Positions 34,583-42,408 of a stretch of DNA of 42,408 nt are shown piece after piece. The position numbers and the translations under genes are program-made. How positions within the stretch are numbered: the stretch's first letter is position 1; the number at the start of each line of letters is the position of its first letter. Origin of the DNA: Azoarcus sp. (GTDB taxonomy: Bacteria > Pseudomonadota > Gammaproteobacteria > Burkholderiales > Rhodocyclaceae); NCBI GenBank assembly GCA_020725025.1, contig DYFV01000044.1, positions 1 to 42,408 of the forward strand. Reading direction: 5' to 3'. The notes below the pieces were generated by a model, which saw only the letters and a program-made list of their open reading frames with translations, had not been told where the DNA came from and searched no databases.

Positions 34583-35632
34583 ATGAGCGATCTGACGCTG
34601 CAGTCCCAACCTTCCGATTCCGCCGACGATCCCGGGGTGGCGCACCGGCCGGCGCACGAGCTCGTCGACACCCGCGATGCCGTGCTCGGCGAAGGGCTGA
34701 CGATCCGGCGCGCGCTGCCTCACCAGGCGCGGCGCATGATCGGCGCCTGGTGCTTTCTCGATCACTTCGGCCCTGTGGACACCCGTGGCGGGGACGGGCT
34801 GCGGGTCGGGCCGCATCCGCACACCGCCCTGCAGACCTTCACCTGGCCGCTCGCCGGGGAAATCCTGCACCGCGACAGCCTGGGCAGCGAGCAGCTGATC
34901 CGCCCCGGACAGGTGAACCTGATGACCGCCGGACGGGGCATCAGCCATTCGGAAGAGTCGCCCGGGCAACGCACGCCCCTGCTGCACGGCGCTCAGCTGT
35001 GGATCGCGCTTCCGGAGGCCCATCGCCACTGCGAGCCGATGTTCGAGCACTATCCGGAGGTGCCGGTGGTCGAGCGCGACGGCTTCCGGGTGAGCGTGCT
35101 GGCCGGGGAGGCCTTCGGCGAAAAGGCCCCGACGCGGCTCTTCTCTCCCCTGCTGGGCCTCGATCTCGCCAGTGACGGCGCCGCGGCGACCGCGCTGGCC
35201 CTGGATCCCGATTTCGAATACGGCGCGCTCGTGCTCGAGGGCGAGGCACGCATCGCCGGACAGACGTTCGGTCCCGGCCGGCTCCTCTACCTCGGCTGCG
35301 GACGCACGGCGCTCGAGGTGGCGAGCGCAGCCGCGGTCCGCCTGCTGCTGCTGGGCGGCACGCCCTTCGGCGAGGAGGTGCTGATGTGGTGGAACTTCGT
35401 CGGCCGCACGCGGGAGGAGATCGGCCGTTCGGTGGAGGACTGGAACGCCGGGCACCCGCGCTTCGGCGAGGTGCACGGCTATCCGGGCGAGCGCCTGGTC
35501 GCGCCGCGTCCGCCGTGGGCGGGCGCCCGGGGGCCGCTCCCGGATTCCGCTTGGGCTCCATCCGGGCTACGAACAGGCGCCCGCAATACCGTGCGACCGA
35601 CTGTTCCGAATGCTTCCGCGGTGTTCGTGTAG
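34583..35632 (+). CDS. Pirin-family protein
   Basis: This 349-aa bicupin has the pirin metal site in the first cupin: GPHPHTALQTFTW (H78, H80) and GRGISHSEES (H122, E124). Pirins bind Fe or other metals; some oxidise quercetin, others act as regulators. The C-terminal roughly 35 residues (after ARGPLPDSAWAP) are encoded by a REP-like repeat and the spacer behind it rather than by conserved pirin sequence, so the ancestral protein probably ended earlier. It is transcribed away from the Rieske operon. The start has GGAG eight bases upstream. Confidence 0.9.
   Translation: MSDLTLQSQPSDSADDPGVAHRPAHELVDTRDAVLGEGLTIRRALPHQARRMIGAWCFLDHFGPVDTRGGDGLRVGPHPHTALQTFTWPLAGEILHRDSLGSEQLIRPGQVNLMTAGRGISHSEESPGQRTPLLHGAQLWIALPEAHRHCEPMFEHYPEVPVVERDGFRVSVLAGEAFGEKAPTRLFSPLLGLDLASDGAAATALALDPDFEYGALVLEGEARIAGQTFGPGRLLYLGCGRTALEVASAAAVRLLLLGGTPFGEEVLMWWNFVGRTREEIGRSVEDWNAGHPRFGEVHGYPGERLVAPRPPWAGARGPLPDSAWAPSGLRTGARNTVRPTVPNASAVFV
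35539..35570. repeat. REP-like element, left copy
   Basis: A 32-bp element ending TCCATCCGGGCTAC is inverted relative to the copy at 35629-35660 (29 of 32 bases match). It belongs to the widespread CCGGATG-type repetitive palindromes seen between genes in many GC-rich proteobacteria. This copy lies inside the last codons of the pirin gene. Confidence 0.75.
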
Positions 35633-35660
35633 CCCGGATGGAGCCCCGGCGGAGTCCGGG
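35629..35660. repeat. REP-like element, right copy
   Basis: Inverted partner of 35539-35570, starting GTAGCCCGGATGGAG, with a 58-bp spacer between them. The pair lies exactly between the convergent pirin and sigma-54 activator genes, abutting the activator's stop codon, and can fold into a large stem that would act as a bidirectional transcription barrier. Confidence 0.75.
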
Positions 35661-36980
35661 TCAAGCGCCCCCGAGCTCGCGCAGCTTGCGATAAAGGGTG
35701 CGCTCGCTGATGCCCAGGGTGCGGGCGAGCTCGCGGCGGCTGCCGCGGTGGGCGGCCACCGCCTGGCGCAGGGCCTCGCGCTCGAGCGCATGCCAGTCGC
35801 GCCCGGGTTCCGGGGCCGGGGCGCGCGGCGCGGGGACGGCGGCGGGCCGCAGGATGTCCTCGGCGAGGTGCTCGGGGAGGATGGTCTCGCCGTCGCACAT
35901 CAGGCTCGCCCGCTCCAGCACGTTGCGCAGCTCGCGCACGTTGCCGGGGTAGGGGTAGGCGACGAGGTAGCGCATCGCCTCGGGCGAGACCTTCAGCGTG
36001 CGGTTGCCCGCCACCCGACCGAGCAGTGACTCCACCAGCAGCGGGATGTCGGAGGCGCGCTCGCGCAGCGCCGGCACCGTGATCGGGAAGGTGTTGAGGC
36101 GGAAGTACAGATCCTGGCGGAAGCTGCCCTCCGCCACCATCTCGCGCAGCGGCCGGTGGGTGGCGGACACCAGGCGGATGTCGGCGCGGCGCAGCTCGGT
36201 GGAGCCCACCCGGCGGTAGGTGCCGGTCTCGAGCAGGCGCAGCAGCTTCACCTGCATGCCCAGCGGAATGTCGCCCACCTCGTCGAGGAAGAGCGTGCCG
36301 CCGCTGGCCGCCTCCACCAGCCCGGGCTTGCGGCTGGTGGCGCCGGTGAAGGCGCCGCGCTCGTGGCCGAACACCTCGCTCTCGAAGAGGGTCTCGGGCA
36401 GTCCCGAGCAGTCGACCGCGACGAAGGGGCCCTGCGCCCGCAGGCTCGCCTCGTGCACCGCGTTGGCCACGAGCTCCTTGCCGGTACCCGACTCGCCCTG
36501 CAGCAGCACGCTGGCATCCGACGGCGCCACTCGGGCGATGAGCTCCAGCATGCGCTGGAAGGCCGGCGCGCGGCCCACCAGGCCGTGGTGGTCGGTCGCG
36601 CCGCGGGCCACGTTCATCGGCTCCATCTTCTCGATGAACCAGCCGATCTCGCCCGAGCCGTCGCGGATGGGCGAGAGCTCGATGTTCACGTATTCCTCGC
36701 CGCGCGGCGTGTGGTGCAGGTGCAGCACGCGCTCGCGCTGACCCGAGTTCAGGCCGCGCGCGAGCGGGCAGGCCTCGCCGGCCTGGTCGCAGGGCACGCT
36801 GTAATGGTGGGAGACCTCGTAGCAGGTGCGTCCGACCACGGAGCGCCCGGCCGGGTAGGTGCGCCGATAGGCCGCGTTGGCGGCGAGGATGCGGTACTGG
36901 CGGTCGCACAGGATGTGGGGCTCGGGGAGTGTCTCGAGGAAGGAGACGAGCTCGGGGAGCGGGCGGGTGTCGGCGGACAT
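35661..36980 (-). CDS. PAS-domain sigma-54-dependent activator
   Basis: This 439-aa protein has a PAS sensor (about 10-115), an AAA+ sigma-54 activation domain (Walker A GESGTGKE, the sigma-54 contact GAFTGA, Walker [19 protein letters not shown]) and a Fis-type helix-turn-helix at the end ([20 protein letters not shown]). The PAS domain contains a Cys-rich segment [20 protein letters not shown], with three Cys that could bind metal, haem or sense redox state. It is divergent from the globin/cytochrome bd operon, which has a -24/-12 promoter, so it is almost certainly its activator. Confidence 0.93.
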   Translation of the reverse strand: MSADTRPLPELVSFLETLPEPHILCDRQYRILAANAAYRRTYPAGRSVVGRTCYEVSHHYSVPCDQAGEACPLARGLNSGQRERVLHLHHTPRGEEYVNIELSPIRDGSGEIGWFIEKMEPMNVARGATDHHGLVGRAPAFQRMLELIARVAPSDASVLLQGESGTGKELVANAVHEASLRAQGPFVAVDCSGLPETLFESEVFGHERGAFTGATSRKPGLVEAASGGTLFLDEVGDIPLGMQVKLLRLLETGTYRRVGSTELRRADIRLVSATHRPLREMVAEGSFRQDLYFRLNTFPITVPALRERASDIPLLVESLLGRVAGNRTLKVSPEAMRYLVAYPYPGNVRELRNVLERASLMCDGETILPEHLAEDILRPAAVPAPRAPAPEPGRDWHALEREALRQAVAAHRGSRRELARTLGISERTLYRKLRELGGA

Positions 36981-36993
36981 GGGCGGTCATCCG

Positions 36994-37028
36994 TGGCAGT
37001 GATGTGACAGATGGTGCTGCCATGGCAG
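36994..37028. promoter_or_regulatory. Enhancer-like repeats for the sigma-54 activator
   Basis: TGGCAG occurs at 36994-36999 and 37023-37028 and inverted (CTGCCA) at 37017-37022; the last two make the perfect palindrome CTGCCATGGCAG (37017-37028). They lie about 80-115 bp upstream of the -24 element, the usual distance for activator sites. Confidence 0.5.
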
Positions 37029-37105
37029 TGCCGGCGTCAAGGGCAGCTCTCCGCGTGCCGTCTCCATCCGTCTGAAAATTCGAGAAAAGCCGCGATTCTC
37101 CGGTT

Positions 37106-37120
37106 TGGCACGGGTCTTGA
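37106..37120 (+). promoter_or_regulatory. Sigma-54 (-24/-12) promoter
   Basis: TGGCACGGGTCTTGA matches the consensus TGGCACG-N4-TTGC except for the last base (GA for GC), with exact 10-bp spacing between the GG and the G. It lies about 90 bp before the globin start. The perfect inverted repeat GTGACAG-N5-CTGTCAC at 37131-37149 begins where the transcript would start and could be an operator or a 5' RNA hairpin. Confidence 0.75.
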
Positions 37121-37130
37121 TATCGGGGTG

Positions 37131-37149
37131 GTGACAGTCCGCCTGTCAC
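37131..37149. promoter_or_regulatory. Perfect inverted repeat at predicted transcript start
   Basis: GTGACAG and CTGTCAC are separated by five bases. The location overlaps the expected +1 of the sigma-54 promoter. A NorR-type site would have the half-site GTCA with different spacing, so I do not name the binder. Confidence 0.4.
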
Positions 37150-37207
37150 GCGCTGCCGAGTCGGTGCGCGGCAGGCGGCAGCCTTCAACCCGAACGAGGA
37201 CCCCGCC

Positions 37208-37648
37208 ATGCAGCCCGTATCGTGTTCGACGCCCTACGCGCGCCTCGGTGGCGCGGCAGCGGTCGAGCGCCTGGTCGATCGCCTTTACCACTGGATGGAA
37301 GTGCTGCCCGAGGCCCGCACGGTGCACGCGATGCACCGCAGCGACATGGCCGAGGTCAAGGCCCGCGTGGGCGCCTTCCTTGTGAGCTTCCTCGGCGGCC
37401 CCGACCTGTATCGCCCCACCTACGGGGAGCCGATGATGTGCCGCCGGCATGCCTCCTTCGCCATCGGGCCCGCCGAGCGCGAGGAATGGATGCGCTGCTT
37501 CGACCGCGCGCTCGACGAGGTGGTGGAGGACCCGGCGCTGCGCGAGCAGGTGCGGCGCGCGGTCGGCGCCATGGCCGAGCGCATCCGCAACCGTGGCACG
37601 GCCGCCGCCCCCGCCTGCGGCACCGCGAGCTGCCAGATTTCCCGCTGA
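37208..37648 (+). CDS. Group II truncated haemoglobin
   Basis: This 146-aa globin has the two-over-two fold pattern: YARLGGAAAVERLVDRLYHWM at the start with a Tyr near B10, the PTYGEPMMCRRHASF segment with proximal H81, and the group II Trp in EEWMRCF (W94). Group II globins bind O2 and NO and often protect against nitric oxide. The tail GTAAAPACGTASCQISR adds Cys residues not typical of the family. GAGGA is seven bases upstream. As the first gene of a sigma-54 operon with cytochrome bd, an NO/oxygen-stress role is likely but inferred. Confidence 0.88.
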   Translation: MQPVSCSTPYARLGGAAAVERLVDRLYHWMEVLPEARTVHAMHRSDMAEVKARVGAFLVSFLGGPDLYRPTYGEPMMCRRHASFAIGPAEREEWMRCFDRALDEVVEDPALREQVRRAVGAMAERIRNRGTAAAPACGTASCQISR

Positions 37649-37659
37649 CGGAGAGATCC

Positions 37660-38052
37660 ATGAACTACCAGCTGTTCGCCAATACCTACCCGATCCAGGT
37701 CCTCGAGCTGCCCAAGGCGGAGACGCCGCACGCCGATCTCGACGCCCTGCTGCGCGCCCTCGAGGCGCAAGCCGAGGCCGACCCCGGTGTGGCCATGATC
37801 GCGGTGTTCGACCACTACGCGCACACGCGCCTGGTCGGCGGCGAGATCCGGCCCGACATCCTGGCGGCCAAGAACCTCATCTTCTGCTTCGGCCCCAAGC
37901 TGCCCGATCCCACCATGCTCGCCCTGCGGCCGCGCTCGATCGGCATCGCCGAGCTGCCCGACCGCTTCGTCATCAGCTTCATGCAGGCGCCGCTGCCGGA
38001 GGCGAACCAGAAGATGAGCGCCTGGGTGCGGGCCCTGCGCAATCCTCGATGA
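37660..38052 (+). CDS. Unknown protein of the globin-cyd operon
   Basis: This 130-aa protein begins MNYQLFANTYPIQVLELPKA and has an alternating helix/strand character with DPGVAMIAVFDHYAHTRLVGG, NLIFCFGPKLPDP and RFVISFMQAPLPEANQKM. I do not recognise a firm family name; the fold looks like a small soluble alpha/beta protein, possibly a DUF associated with globins. It is 11 bp downstream of the globin gene, preceded by GAGAG, and 7 bp upstream of cydP, so it belongs to the same transcript. Confidence 0.8.
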   Translation: MNYQLFANTYPIQVLELPKAETPHADLDALLRALEAQAEADPGVAMIAVFDHYAHTRLVGGEIRPDILAAKNLIFCFGPKLPDPTMLALRPRSIGIAELPDRFVISFMQAPLPEANQKMSAWVRALRNPR

Positions 38053-38059
38053 GGCGCCC

Positions 38060-38251
38060 ATGACGAACCGGAACCTCCTGCGCGAGCTCGGGTGGGTGGT
38101 CGTACTCAAGCTCGTGCTGATCATGCTCCTGTGGTCGGCCTTCGTCCGCGACGCGCGGGTGACGGTCGACGACGCCGCCATGGCCGAGCGCGCCCGCGCC
38201 GAGGCCGTAAAAACGACACTTCCAAGAGAGGGGACCGACGATGGTCACTGA
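38060..38251 (+). CDS. cydP: CydP, putative small cytochrome oxidase subunit
   Basis: This 63-aa protein has one membrane helix ([26 protein letters not shown]) near the N-terminus and a hydrophilic C-terminus. Sequence and position directly before cydA match the putative small subunit CydP. Its last codons overlap cydA by 11 bp. The role is inferred to be assembly or stability of cytochrome bd. Confidence 0.75.
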   Translation: MTNRNLLRELGWVVVLKLVLIMLLWSAFVRDARVTVDDAAMAERARAEAVKTTLPREGTDDGH

Positions 38252-39857
38252 GCAACTGGTGGACCTGTCGCGGCTGCAGTTCGCCGCCACGGCCATGTAT
38301 CACTTCCTGTTCGTGCCGCTAACACTGGGCATGGTGTGGCTGCTGGTCATCATGGAAAGCGCCTGGGTGATGACCGGCAACCGCGTCTATCAGGACATGA
38401 CCAAGTTCTGGGGCAAGCTCTTCGGCATAAACTTCGCGCTGGGCGTCACCACCGGCATCACCCTCGAGTTCCAGTTCGGCACCAACTGGGCCTACTACTC
38501 CCACTACGTGGGCGACATCTTCGGTGCGCCGCTCGCCATCGAGGGCCTGATGGCCTTCTTCCTCGAGTCCACCTTCATCGGGCTGTTCTTCTTCGGCTGG
38601 GATCGCCTGTCGCGCCGCCAGCACCTCCTGGTGACCATCCTGATGGCGGTCGGCACCAACCTGTCGGCGCTGTGGATCCTGGTGGCCAACGGCTGGATGC
38701 AGGACCCGGTGGGGGCCGAATTCAGCTACGAGACCATGCGCATGGAGATGGTGGACTTCTGGGCGGTGCTCTTCAACCCGACCGCGCAGGCCAAGTTCGT
38801 GCATACGGTTTCGGCCGGCTACGTGACGGGCGCCGTGTTCGTGCTGGCGATCTCCTCCTGGTACCTCCTCAAGGGCCGCGACCTCGATTTCGCCAAGAAA
38901 AGCTTCCGCATCGCGGCGGCCTTCGGCTTCGCCTCGGTGTGCTCGGTGATCGTGCTCGGCGACGAGTCGGGCTACGTGGTGACCGAGTCGCAGCAGACCA
39001 AGCTCGCCGCCATGGAGGCGATGTGGGAGACCGAGCCGGCGCCGGCGGGCTTCAACGTGATCGCCATCCCCAACGAAGCCGAGATGAAGAACGACTTCGC
39101 CATCGAGATCCCGTGGGTGATGGGCATCATCGGCACGCGCTCCCTGGACAAGGAGATTCCCGGCCTGAAGGACATCCTCGCGAGAAACCGCGAGCGGGTC
39201 GTGTCCGGCATCGAGGCGGTGAAGCTGCTGGAGGTGCTGCGCAAGAACGGCGGCGACGAGGCGACGCGCGCGCGCTTCGAGCAGGTCAAGGAGGACCTCG
39301 GCTTCGGGCTGCTGCTCAAGAAGTACGTCACCTCCATGGACCAGGTCACGCCCGATCTCATCGATCGCGCCGCGGCCGACACCATCCCGCGCGTCACGCC
39401 GCTATTCTGGAGCTTCCGCCTGATGGTGGCCTTCGGCTTCGCCATGCTGGTGCTCTTCGGCTTCGCGCTGTGGTACTCGGTGAAGGGCAACTTCGCCGAC
39501 AAGCGCTGGCTGCTGCGATGGGCACTGTGGTTCCTGCCCGTGCCGTGGATCTCGTCCGAGCTCGGCTGGTTCGTCGCGGAGTACGGCCGCCAGCCCTGGA
39601 CCATCTTCGGCGTGCTGCCCACCCACATGTCGGTCTCGACCCTGTCGGTGGAGAGCCTCTACGGCTCGCTCGCCGGCTTCGTGGGCTTCTACACCCTGCT
39701 GCTCGTCGTCGAGATGTACCTCATGGTCCGCTTCGCGCGCCAGGGGCCGGCCAGCCTCGGCACCGGGCGCTACGACTCGGAGCGTCCCGCTCCGACCGGC
39801 GAGCCCGAGACCGAGCGGCCCGCGAAGACACCCGTTCCCGAGACTGCCACCGTTTGA
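38241..39857 (+). CDS. cydA: Cytochrome bd ubiquinol oxidase subunit I (CydA)
   Basis: CydA carries all three haems and the quinol site. The 538-aa protein keeps the E. coli ligands at nearly the same numbers: H21 (haem d/b595 site, E. coli H19), H188 and M395 (b558, E. coli H186 and M393), and the proton-channel glutamates E101 and E109 (E99, E107). The Q-loop residues K254 and E259 are present and the loop is of the long type (L-form) with an acidic, charged C-terminal part ([15 protein letters not shown]). The motif [13 protein letters not shown] is intact. A variable, charged 40-residue tail follows the last helix. Confidence 0.98.
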   Translation: MVTEQLVDLSRLQFAATAMYHFLFVPLTLGMVWLLVIMESAWVMTGNRVYQDMTKFWGKLFGINFALGVTTGITLEFQFGTNWAYYSHYVGDIFGAPLAIEGLMAFFLESTFIGLFFFGWDRLSRRQHLLVTILMAVGTNLSALWILVANGWMQDPVGAEFSYETMRMEMVDFWAVLFNPTAQAKFVHTVSAGYVTGAVFVLAISSWYLLKGRDLDFAKKSFRIAAAFGFASVCSVIVLGDESGYVVTESQQTKLAAMEAMWETEPAPAGFNVIAIPNEAEMKNDFAIEIPWVMGIIGTRSLDKEIPGLKDILARNRERVVSGIEAVKLLEVLRKNGGDEATRARFEQVKEDLGFGLLLKKYVTSMDQVTPDLIDRAAADTIPRVTPLFWSFRLMVAFGFAMLVLFGFALWYSVKGNFADKRWLLRWALWFLPVPWISSELGWFVAEYGRQPWTIFGVLPTHMSVSTLSVESLYGSLAGFVGFYTLLLVVEMYLMVRFARQGPASLGTGRYDSERPAPTGEPETERPAKTPVPETATV

Positions 39858-39867
39858 GGAGACCGGC

Positions 39868-41004
39868 ATGTTCGACTATGAATCGCTGAAACTGATCTGG
39901 TGGCTGCTGGTGGGGGTGCTCCTGGTGGGCTTCGCCATCATGGACGGCCACGACATGGGGGTGGGGACGCTGCTCCCCTTCGTCGGCCGCGACGACGTGG
40001 AGCGCCGCGTGGTGATCAATACCGTCGGCCCGCACTGGGACGGCAATCAGGTGTGGTTCATCACCGGCGGCGGCGCCATCTTCGCCGCCTGGCCGCTGGT
40101 GTACGCCACCGCCTTCTCCGGCTTCTACTGGGCGATGCTGGCGGTGCTGTGGGCGCTCTTCTTCCGCCCGGTGGGCTTCGACTACCGCAGCAAGATCCAC
40201 GACGCGCGCTGGCGCAAGACCTGGGACTGGGGCCTGTTCGTGGGCGGGGCGGTGCCGCCGCTGATCTTCGGCGTGGCCTTCGGCAACCTGCTGCAGGGGG
40301 TGCCCTTCCACTTCGACGACACCCTGGTGCCCTACTACACCGGGTCGTTCTGGGCGCTGCTCAACCCGTTCGCGCTGCTGTGCGGCGTGGTGTCCACCGC
40401 CATGATCACCTTCCACGGCGCGATCTACCTGATGCACCGCACCGAGGGCGACGTCTACCGGCGTGCGCGCACTGCCGCGGTGGTGTTCGGAGTGCTCCTG
40501 GTGGCGGGTTTCAGCGCGGCGGGGCTTTGGCTGCAGTCGATTCCCGGCTACGTCATCACCTCGGCGGTCGATACCGGGGCGCTGCCCAATCCGCTCGCCA
40601 AGGAGGTCGCACGGGAAGCCGGTGCGTGGATGGCCAACTACCGGAAGGCGCCGCTCACCATGCTGGTCCCCGCGCTCGGCTATCTCGGTGCGATCGCGGC
40701 GCTGCTGCTCGCGCTCGCCGGGCGCACCCTGGCCGCCTTCGTCGCCTCTTCGGTCGCCCTGGTCGGCGTGATCGGCACCGCCGGGGTCTCGATGTTCCCC
40801 TTCGTGATGCCGTCCTCCACCGTGCCGGCCGCGAGCCTTACCGTGTGGGACAGCGTGTCGAGCCACCTCACGCTGACGATCATGCTGTGGGCGACCGTCA
40901 TCTTCATGCCGATCATCGTGCTCTACACCGGCTGGGCCTACAAGGTGATGGCGGGCAAGGTCACCGCGGCCTACATCCGCGAGAACGAGCATTCGGCCTA
41001 CTGA
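39868..41004 (+). CDS. cydB: Cytochrome bd ubiquinol oxidase subunit II (CydB)
   Basis: This 378-aa membrane protein has the CydB start MFDYESLKLIWWLLVGVLLV, FAIMDGHDMGVGTLLPF, GPHWDGNQVWFITGGGAIFA, and MPSSTVPAASLTVWDSVSSH, all diagnostic. Length equals E. coli CydB (379 aa). CydB stabilises CydA and has no haem of its own. It follows cydA by 10 bp with GAGGAG upstream. Confidence 0.98.
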   Translation: MFDYESLKLIWWLLVGVLLVGFAIMDGHDMGVGTLLPFVGRDDVERRVVINTVGPHWDGNQVWFITGGGAIFAAWPLVYATAFSGFYWAMLAVLWALFFRPVGFDYRSKIHDARWRKTWDWGLFVGGAVPPLIFGVAFGNLLQGVPFHFDDTLVPYYTGSFWALLNPFALLCGVVSTAMITFHGAIYLMHRTEGDVYRRARTAAVVFGVLLVAGFSAAGLWLQSIPGYVITSAVDTGALPNPLAKEVAREAGAWMANYRKAPLTMLVPALGYLGAIAALLLALAGRTLAAFVASSVALVGVIGTAGVSMFPFVMPSSTVPAASLTVWDSVSSHLTLTIMLWATVIFMPIIVLYTGWAYKVMAGKVTAAYIRENEHSAY

Positions 41005-41017
41005 CGGCGGATCGAGC

Positions 41018-41046
41018 GCCGGCCCCGGCCTTCGTGCCGGGCCGGC
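41018..41046. other. Strong GC hairpin between cydB and cydX
   Basis: GCCGGCCCCGGC and GCCGGGCCGGC form an 11-bp stem with one bulge around a 6-base loop. There is no T run, and the 134-bp gap is the largest within the operon, so it may lower read-through or protect the upstream mRNA and thus set the ratio of CydX to CydAB. Confidence 0.5.
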
Positions 41047-41138
41047 GAGACGGATGCGAGCGGAGTCGACGGCTCCATTGAATCGTGGCGCAGGAACGCC
41101 GGTCAGCCGGCCGGCGCCACTCATGAAGGAGAAGTGCA

Positions 41139-41270
41139 ATGTGGTATTTCGCATGGGTTCTGGGCATCGGCTTCGCGGTGCTGCTGGCGATCCTCAACGT
41201 CCTGTGGGGCGACAACGAGGAGGCGCGCCGTCTTTCGCGCGCGGACGGCGGTGACGAGCGCGCCGGGTGA
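41139..41270 (+). CDS. cydX: CydX, small subunit of cytochrome bd
   Basis: This 43-aa protein starts MWYFAWVLGIGFAVLLAILN and has the CydX features: Tyr-Phe-x-Trp at the front, one membrane helix, and VLWGDNEEAR after it. CydX is required for stable, active cytochrome bd-I. AAGGAG lies eight bases upstream. Its end overlaps the next gene by 20 bp. Confidence 0.92.
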   Translation: MWYFAWVLGIGFAVLLAILNVLWGDNEEARRLSRADGGDERAG

Positions 41271-41535
41271 GGTCGCGGCGGGCGGCGGCGTGCGCCTGCT
41301 GCCGCTCCTCACGGCCATCGCCATCACCCTCGGCGTGACCGTCTATCCGCAGTTCCTCGCCGCTGCCGACGGGCAGGCGGATCATGGTGCCGCCCTTGCC
41401 GCGTGCTGGGCGATGGCTGCGGGTTACGTGAGCGGCGTGGGCTTTCGCCCGCGTCTTTGGCCGCTGCGGGTGGCCTTCTCCGGCTGGGCGGTCCTGGCCG
41501 GACTGCTCGTCGCGCTCGCGCGGCTGGGAGGCTGA
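41251..41535 (+). CDS. YbgE-like cyd-operon membrane protein
   Basis: This 94-aa protein, starting at GTG 41251 inside the cydX 3' end, has two to three membrane helices and the phrase AAGYVSGVGFRPRLWPLR. The G-V-G-F-R-P-R motif at the end of a helix is typical of YbgE/CydZ-type proteins encoded after cydX. Function is unknown; members are thought to assist bd oxidase biogenesis. An upstream in-frame ATG-less extension exists, so the GTG start is inferred from the overlap. Confidence 0.75.
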   Translation: MTSAPGEVAAGGGVRLLPLLTAIAITLGVTVYPQFLAAADGQADHGAALAACWAMAAGYVSGVGFRPRLWPLRVAFSGWAVLAGLLVALARLGG

Positions 41536-41537
41536 GC

Positions 41538-42227
41538 ATGTACTTCCGGACCATCGAGGATCCCGCCGAGCACGCGCTCACCTACCTCCTGGCCGACACC
41601 GAGGAGCAGGAGGCGGTGGTGATCGATCCGCTCGCCGGACAGGTGGAGCTCATCCGCGCGTTGCTCGACGAGCGCGACCTGCGCCTGCGCTATGTGCTGC
41701 GCACCCACGTCCACACTCCGGATCGGCACCCCTGCGGCGACCTGTGCCGATACACCGGTGCCACGCCGGTGGTCGGGAGCCACGCGCCGCGTGGCAAGGC
41801 GGGGCAGCGCGCGGTCGGACACGGCGATCTGGTGGTCGTCGGCAGCCAGGTCCTGCGCGTGCTGTCCACGCCCGGCCATACTCCGGGCTGCGTGAGCTAT
41901 CTCTGGCGCGACCGTCTCTATTGCGGGGACGCCTTCGACGTCGGCGCGTGCCGCACCGGGCAGGCCGAGGCGGATCCCGGCAAGCTCTTCGATTCGCTTA
42001 CCCAGCGTCTTTTCCTCCTGCCGGGCGAGACCCTGGTCTTTCCGGCCCATTTCCTCAAGGGCCGCTGCGTCACGACCATCGCCGAGGAGCGGCGGCGGCA
42101 CGCCCGCTCGGGGGTCGCCTCGCGGGAGGCCTTCGTTACCGAGATGGCGCTCCGGCCTCGCGGGCGCGGCGCCGACGAGGAGCTGCCCATTTCAGGCAGT
42201 GCTGCCGAGATACGCACCCGTACTTAG
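41538..42227 (+). CDS. ETHE1-like metallo-beta-lactamase-fold protein, altered metal motif
   Basis: This 229-aa protein aligns with persulfide dioxygenases (ETHE1/SdoA): MYFRTIEDPAEHALTYLLAD, DPLAGQVELIRALL, TPGHTPGCVSYL (H114), YCGDAFDVGACRTGQAEADP (D131), FPAHFLKGRCVTTIAEE (H171). The first metal box reads H57-V-H59-T-P-D62-R-H64 instead of HxHxDH: one residue is inserted before the Asp and another after it. Metal and substrate binding may be changed or lost. It starts 3 bp after the YbgE-like gene with GGAGG upstream, so it ends the cyd operon. Alternatives are a thioesterase or a regulatory, non-catalytic member. Confidence 0.85.
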   Translation: MYFRTIEDPAEHALTYLLADTEEQEAVVIDPLAGQVELIRALLDERDLRLRYVLRTHVHTPDRHPCGDLCRYTGATPVVGSHAPRGKAGQRAVGHGDLVVVGSQVLRVLSTPGHTPGCVSYLWRDRLYCGDAFDVGACRTGQAEADPGKLFDSLTQRLFLLPGETLVFPAHFLKGRCVTTIAEERRRHARSGVASREAFVTEMALRPRGRGADEELPISGSAAEIRTRT

Positions 42228-42241
42228 CCTTTTGTCCTAAT

Positions 42242-42270
42242 GCCGCGCCGCGCCTGACGATCGGCGCGGC
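42242..42270. terminator. Hairpin after the cyd operon
   Basis: A perfect 9-bp GC stem (GCCGCGCCG/CGGCGCGGC) encloses an 11-base loop just after the last gene of the operon. It has no T run, so it is a weak terminator or mRNA stabiliser. The remaining 138 bp to the end of the window hold a short palindrome TGTTCTGAACA (42362-42372) in an AT-richer promoter-like stretch, but no gene. Confidence 0.4.
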
Positions 42271-42408
42271 GAACGCTCGCGAGATCGGCAGGGTACGCGC
42301 CTGCTGCCCCGCCCTCCCCACGTCCCGCCTGGTCGGCGGGCCTTGCAATAAATATAGGTAGTGTTCTGAACAGTGTGCAAAAGCCCGGAGGGGCTTGCAG
42401 AGAGGGGT

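Noticed and set aside
37131..37149. GTGACAG-N5-CTGTCAC as a NorR binding site
   Set aside because: NorR sites are GTCA-N7-TGAC upstream of the promoter; this repeat has another sequence and lies at the predicted transcript start.

Overview
The window is about 42 kb of very GC-rich, densely packed chromosomal DNA from a gamma- or betaproteobacterium. The evidence is the gene content: modEABC with a separate molbindin, cydABX with CydP and YbgE companions, a ubiX-LON pair, an aas/lplT-type phospholipid recycling locus, sigma-54 control and a PsrA-like operator. I cannot place it below class. No rRNA, tRNA, CRISPR array, transposase or phage gene was seen. The genes describe a respiratory bacterium that can switch between oxygen and other electron acceptors: a cytochrome bd oxidase with a truncated haemoglobin, an octaheme cytochrome c module, and high-affinity molybdate uptake.

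Layout. 1-960: a terminator and a ParD/ParE-type toxin-antitoxin pair. 970-2620 (-): lone cheB and a flavin reductase. 2762-3805 (+): mutY. 3878-6166 (-): nitronate monooxygenase, ubiX and a LON-domain protein, with a PsrA-type palindrome upstream. 6327-9060: a TRIC-type channel (+) converging on a C-terminally shortened AsmA-like protein and a GloC/YcbL-type hydrolase (-). 9119-13149: modEABC (-) diverging from a di-Mop molbindin (+), with ModE-box-like sites between. 13230-14129 (-): a MarR regulator and a tautomerase, each preceded by the same operator-like 16-mer. 14301-19646: a small conserved-looking protein, a GGDEF cyclase, a 28-residue membrane protein, a GNAT protein, a PrcB-domain protein and a YiiX-like papain-fold protein.

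19731-25829 (-): an operon of XRE regulator, Aas, a Tat-exported amidohydrolase and an LplT-PlsC fusion. 26291-30832 (+): two tandem TonB-dependent receptors sharing a 493-bp stretch of perfect identity in the plug domain but divergent barrels. 30874-34170 (-): an operon of Rieske protein, octaheme cytochrome c (tetrathionate-reductase family), cytochrome b and a DUF2141-like protein. Its leader holds a tiny open frame, a competing hairpin and a factor-independent terminator just before the first start codon, which is the layout of a transcription attenuator. 34583-35632 (+): a pirin whose 3' end runs into a REP-like inverted repeat pair.

35661-42227: a PAS/sigma-54 activator (-) diverges from an operon (+) encoding truncated haemoglobin, an unknown 130-aa protein, CydP, CydA, CydB, CydX, a YbgE-like protein and an ETHE1-like metallo-beta-lactamase-fold protein with an altered metal motif. 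A good -24/-12 promoter and enhancer-like repeats lie between them. The two most interesting units are the attenuated Rieske/octaheme/cytochrome b operon and the sigma-54-controlled globin/cytochrome bd/persulfide-dioxygenase-like operon. Either could be a detoxification or respiratory system responding to reactive nitrogen or sulfur species; that role is inference.
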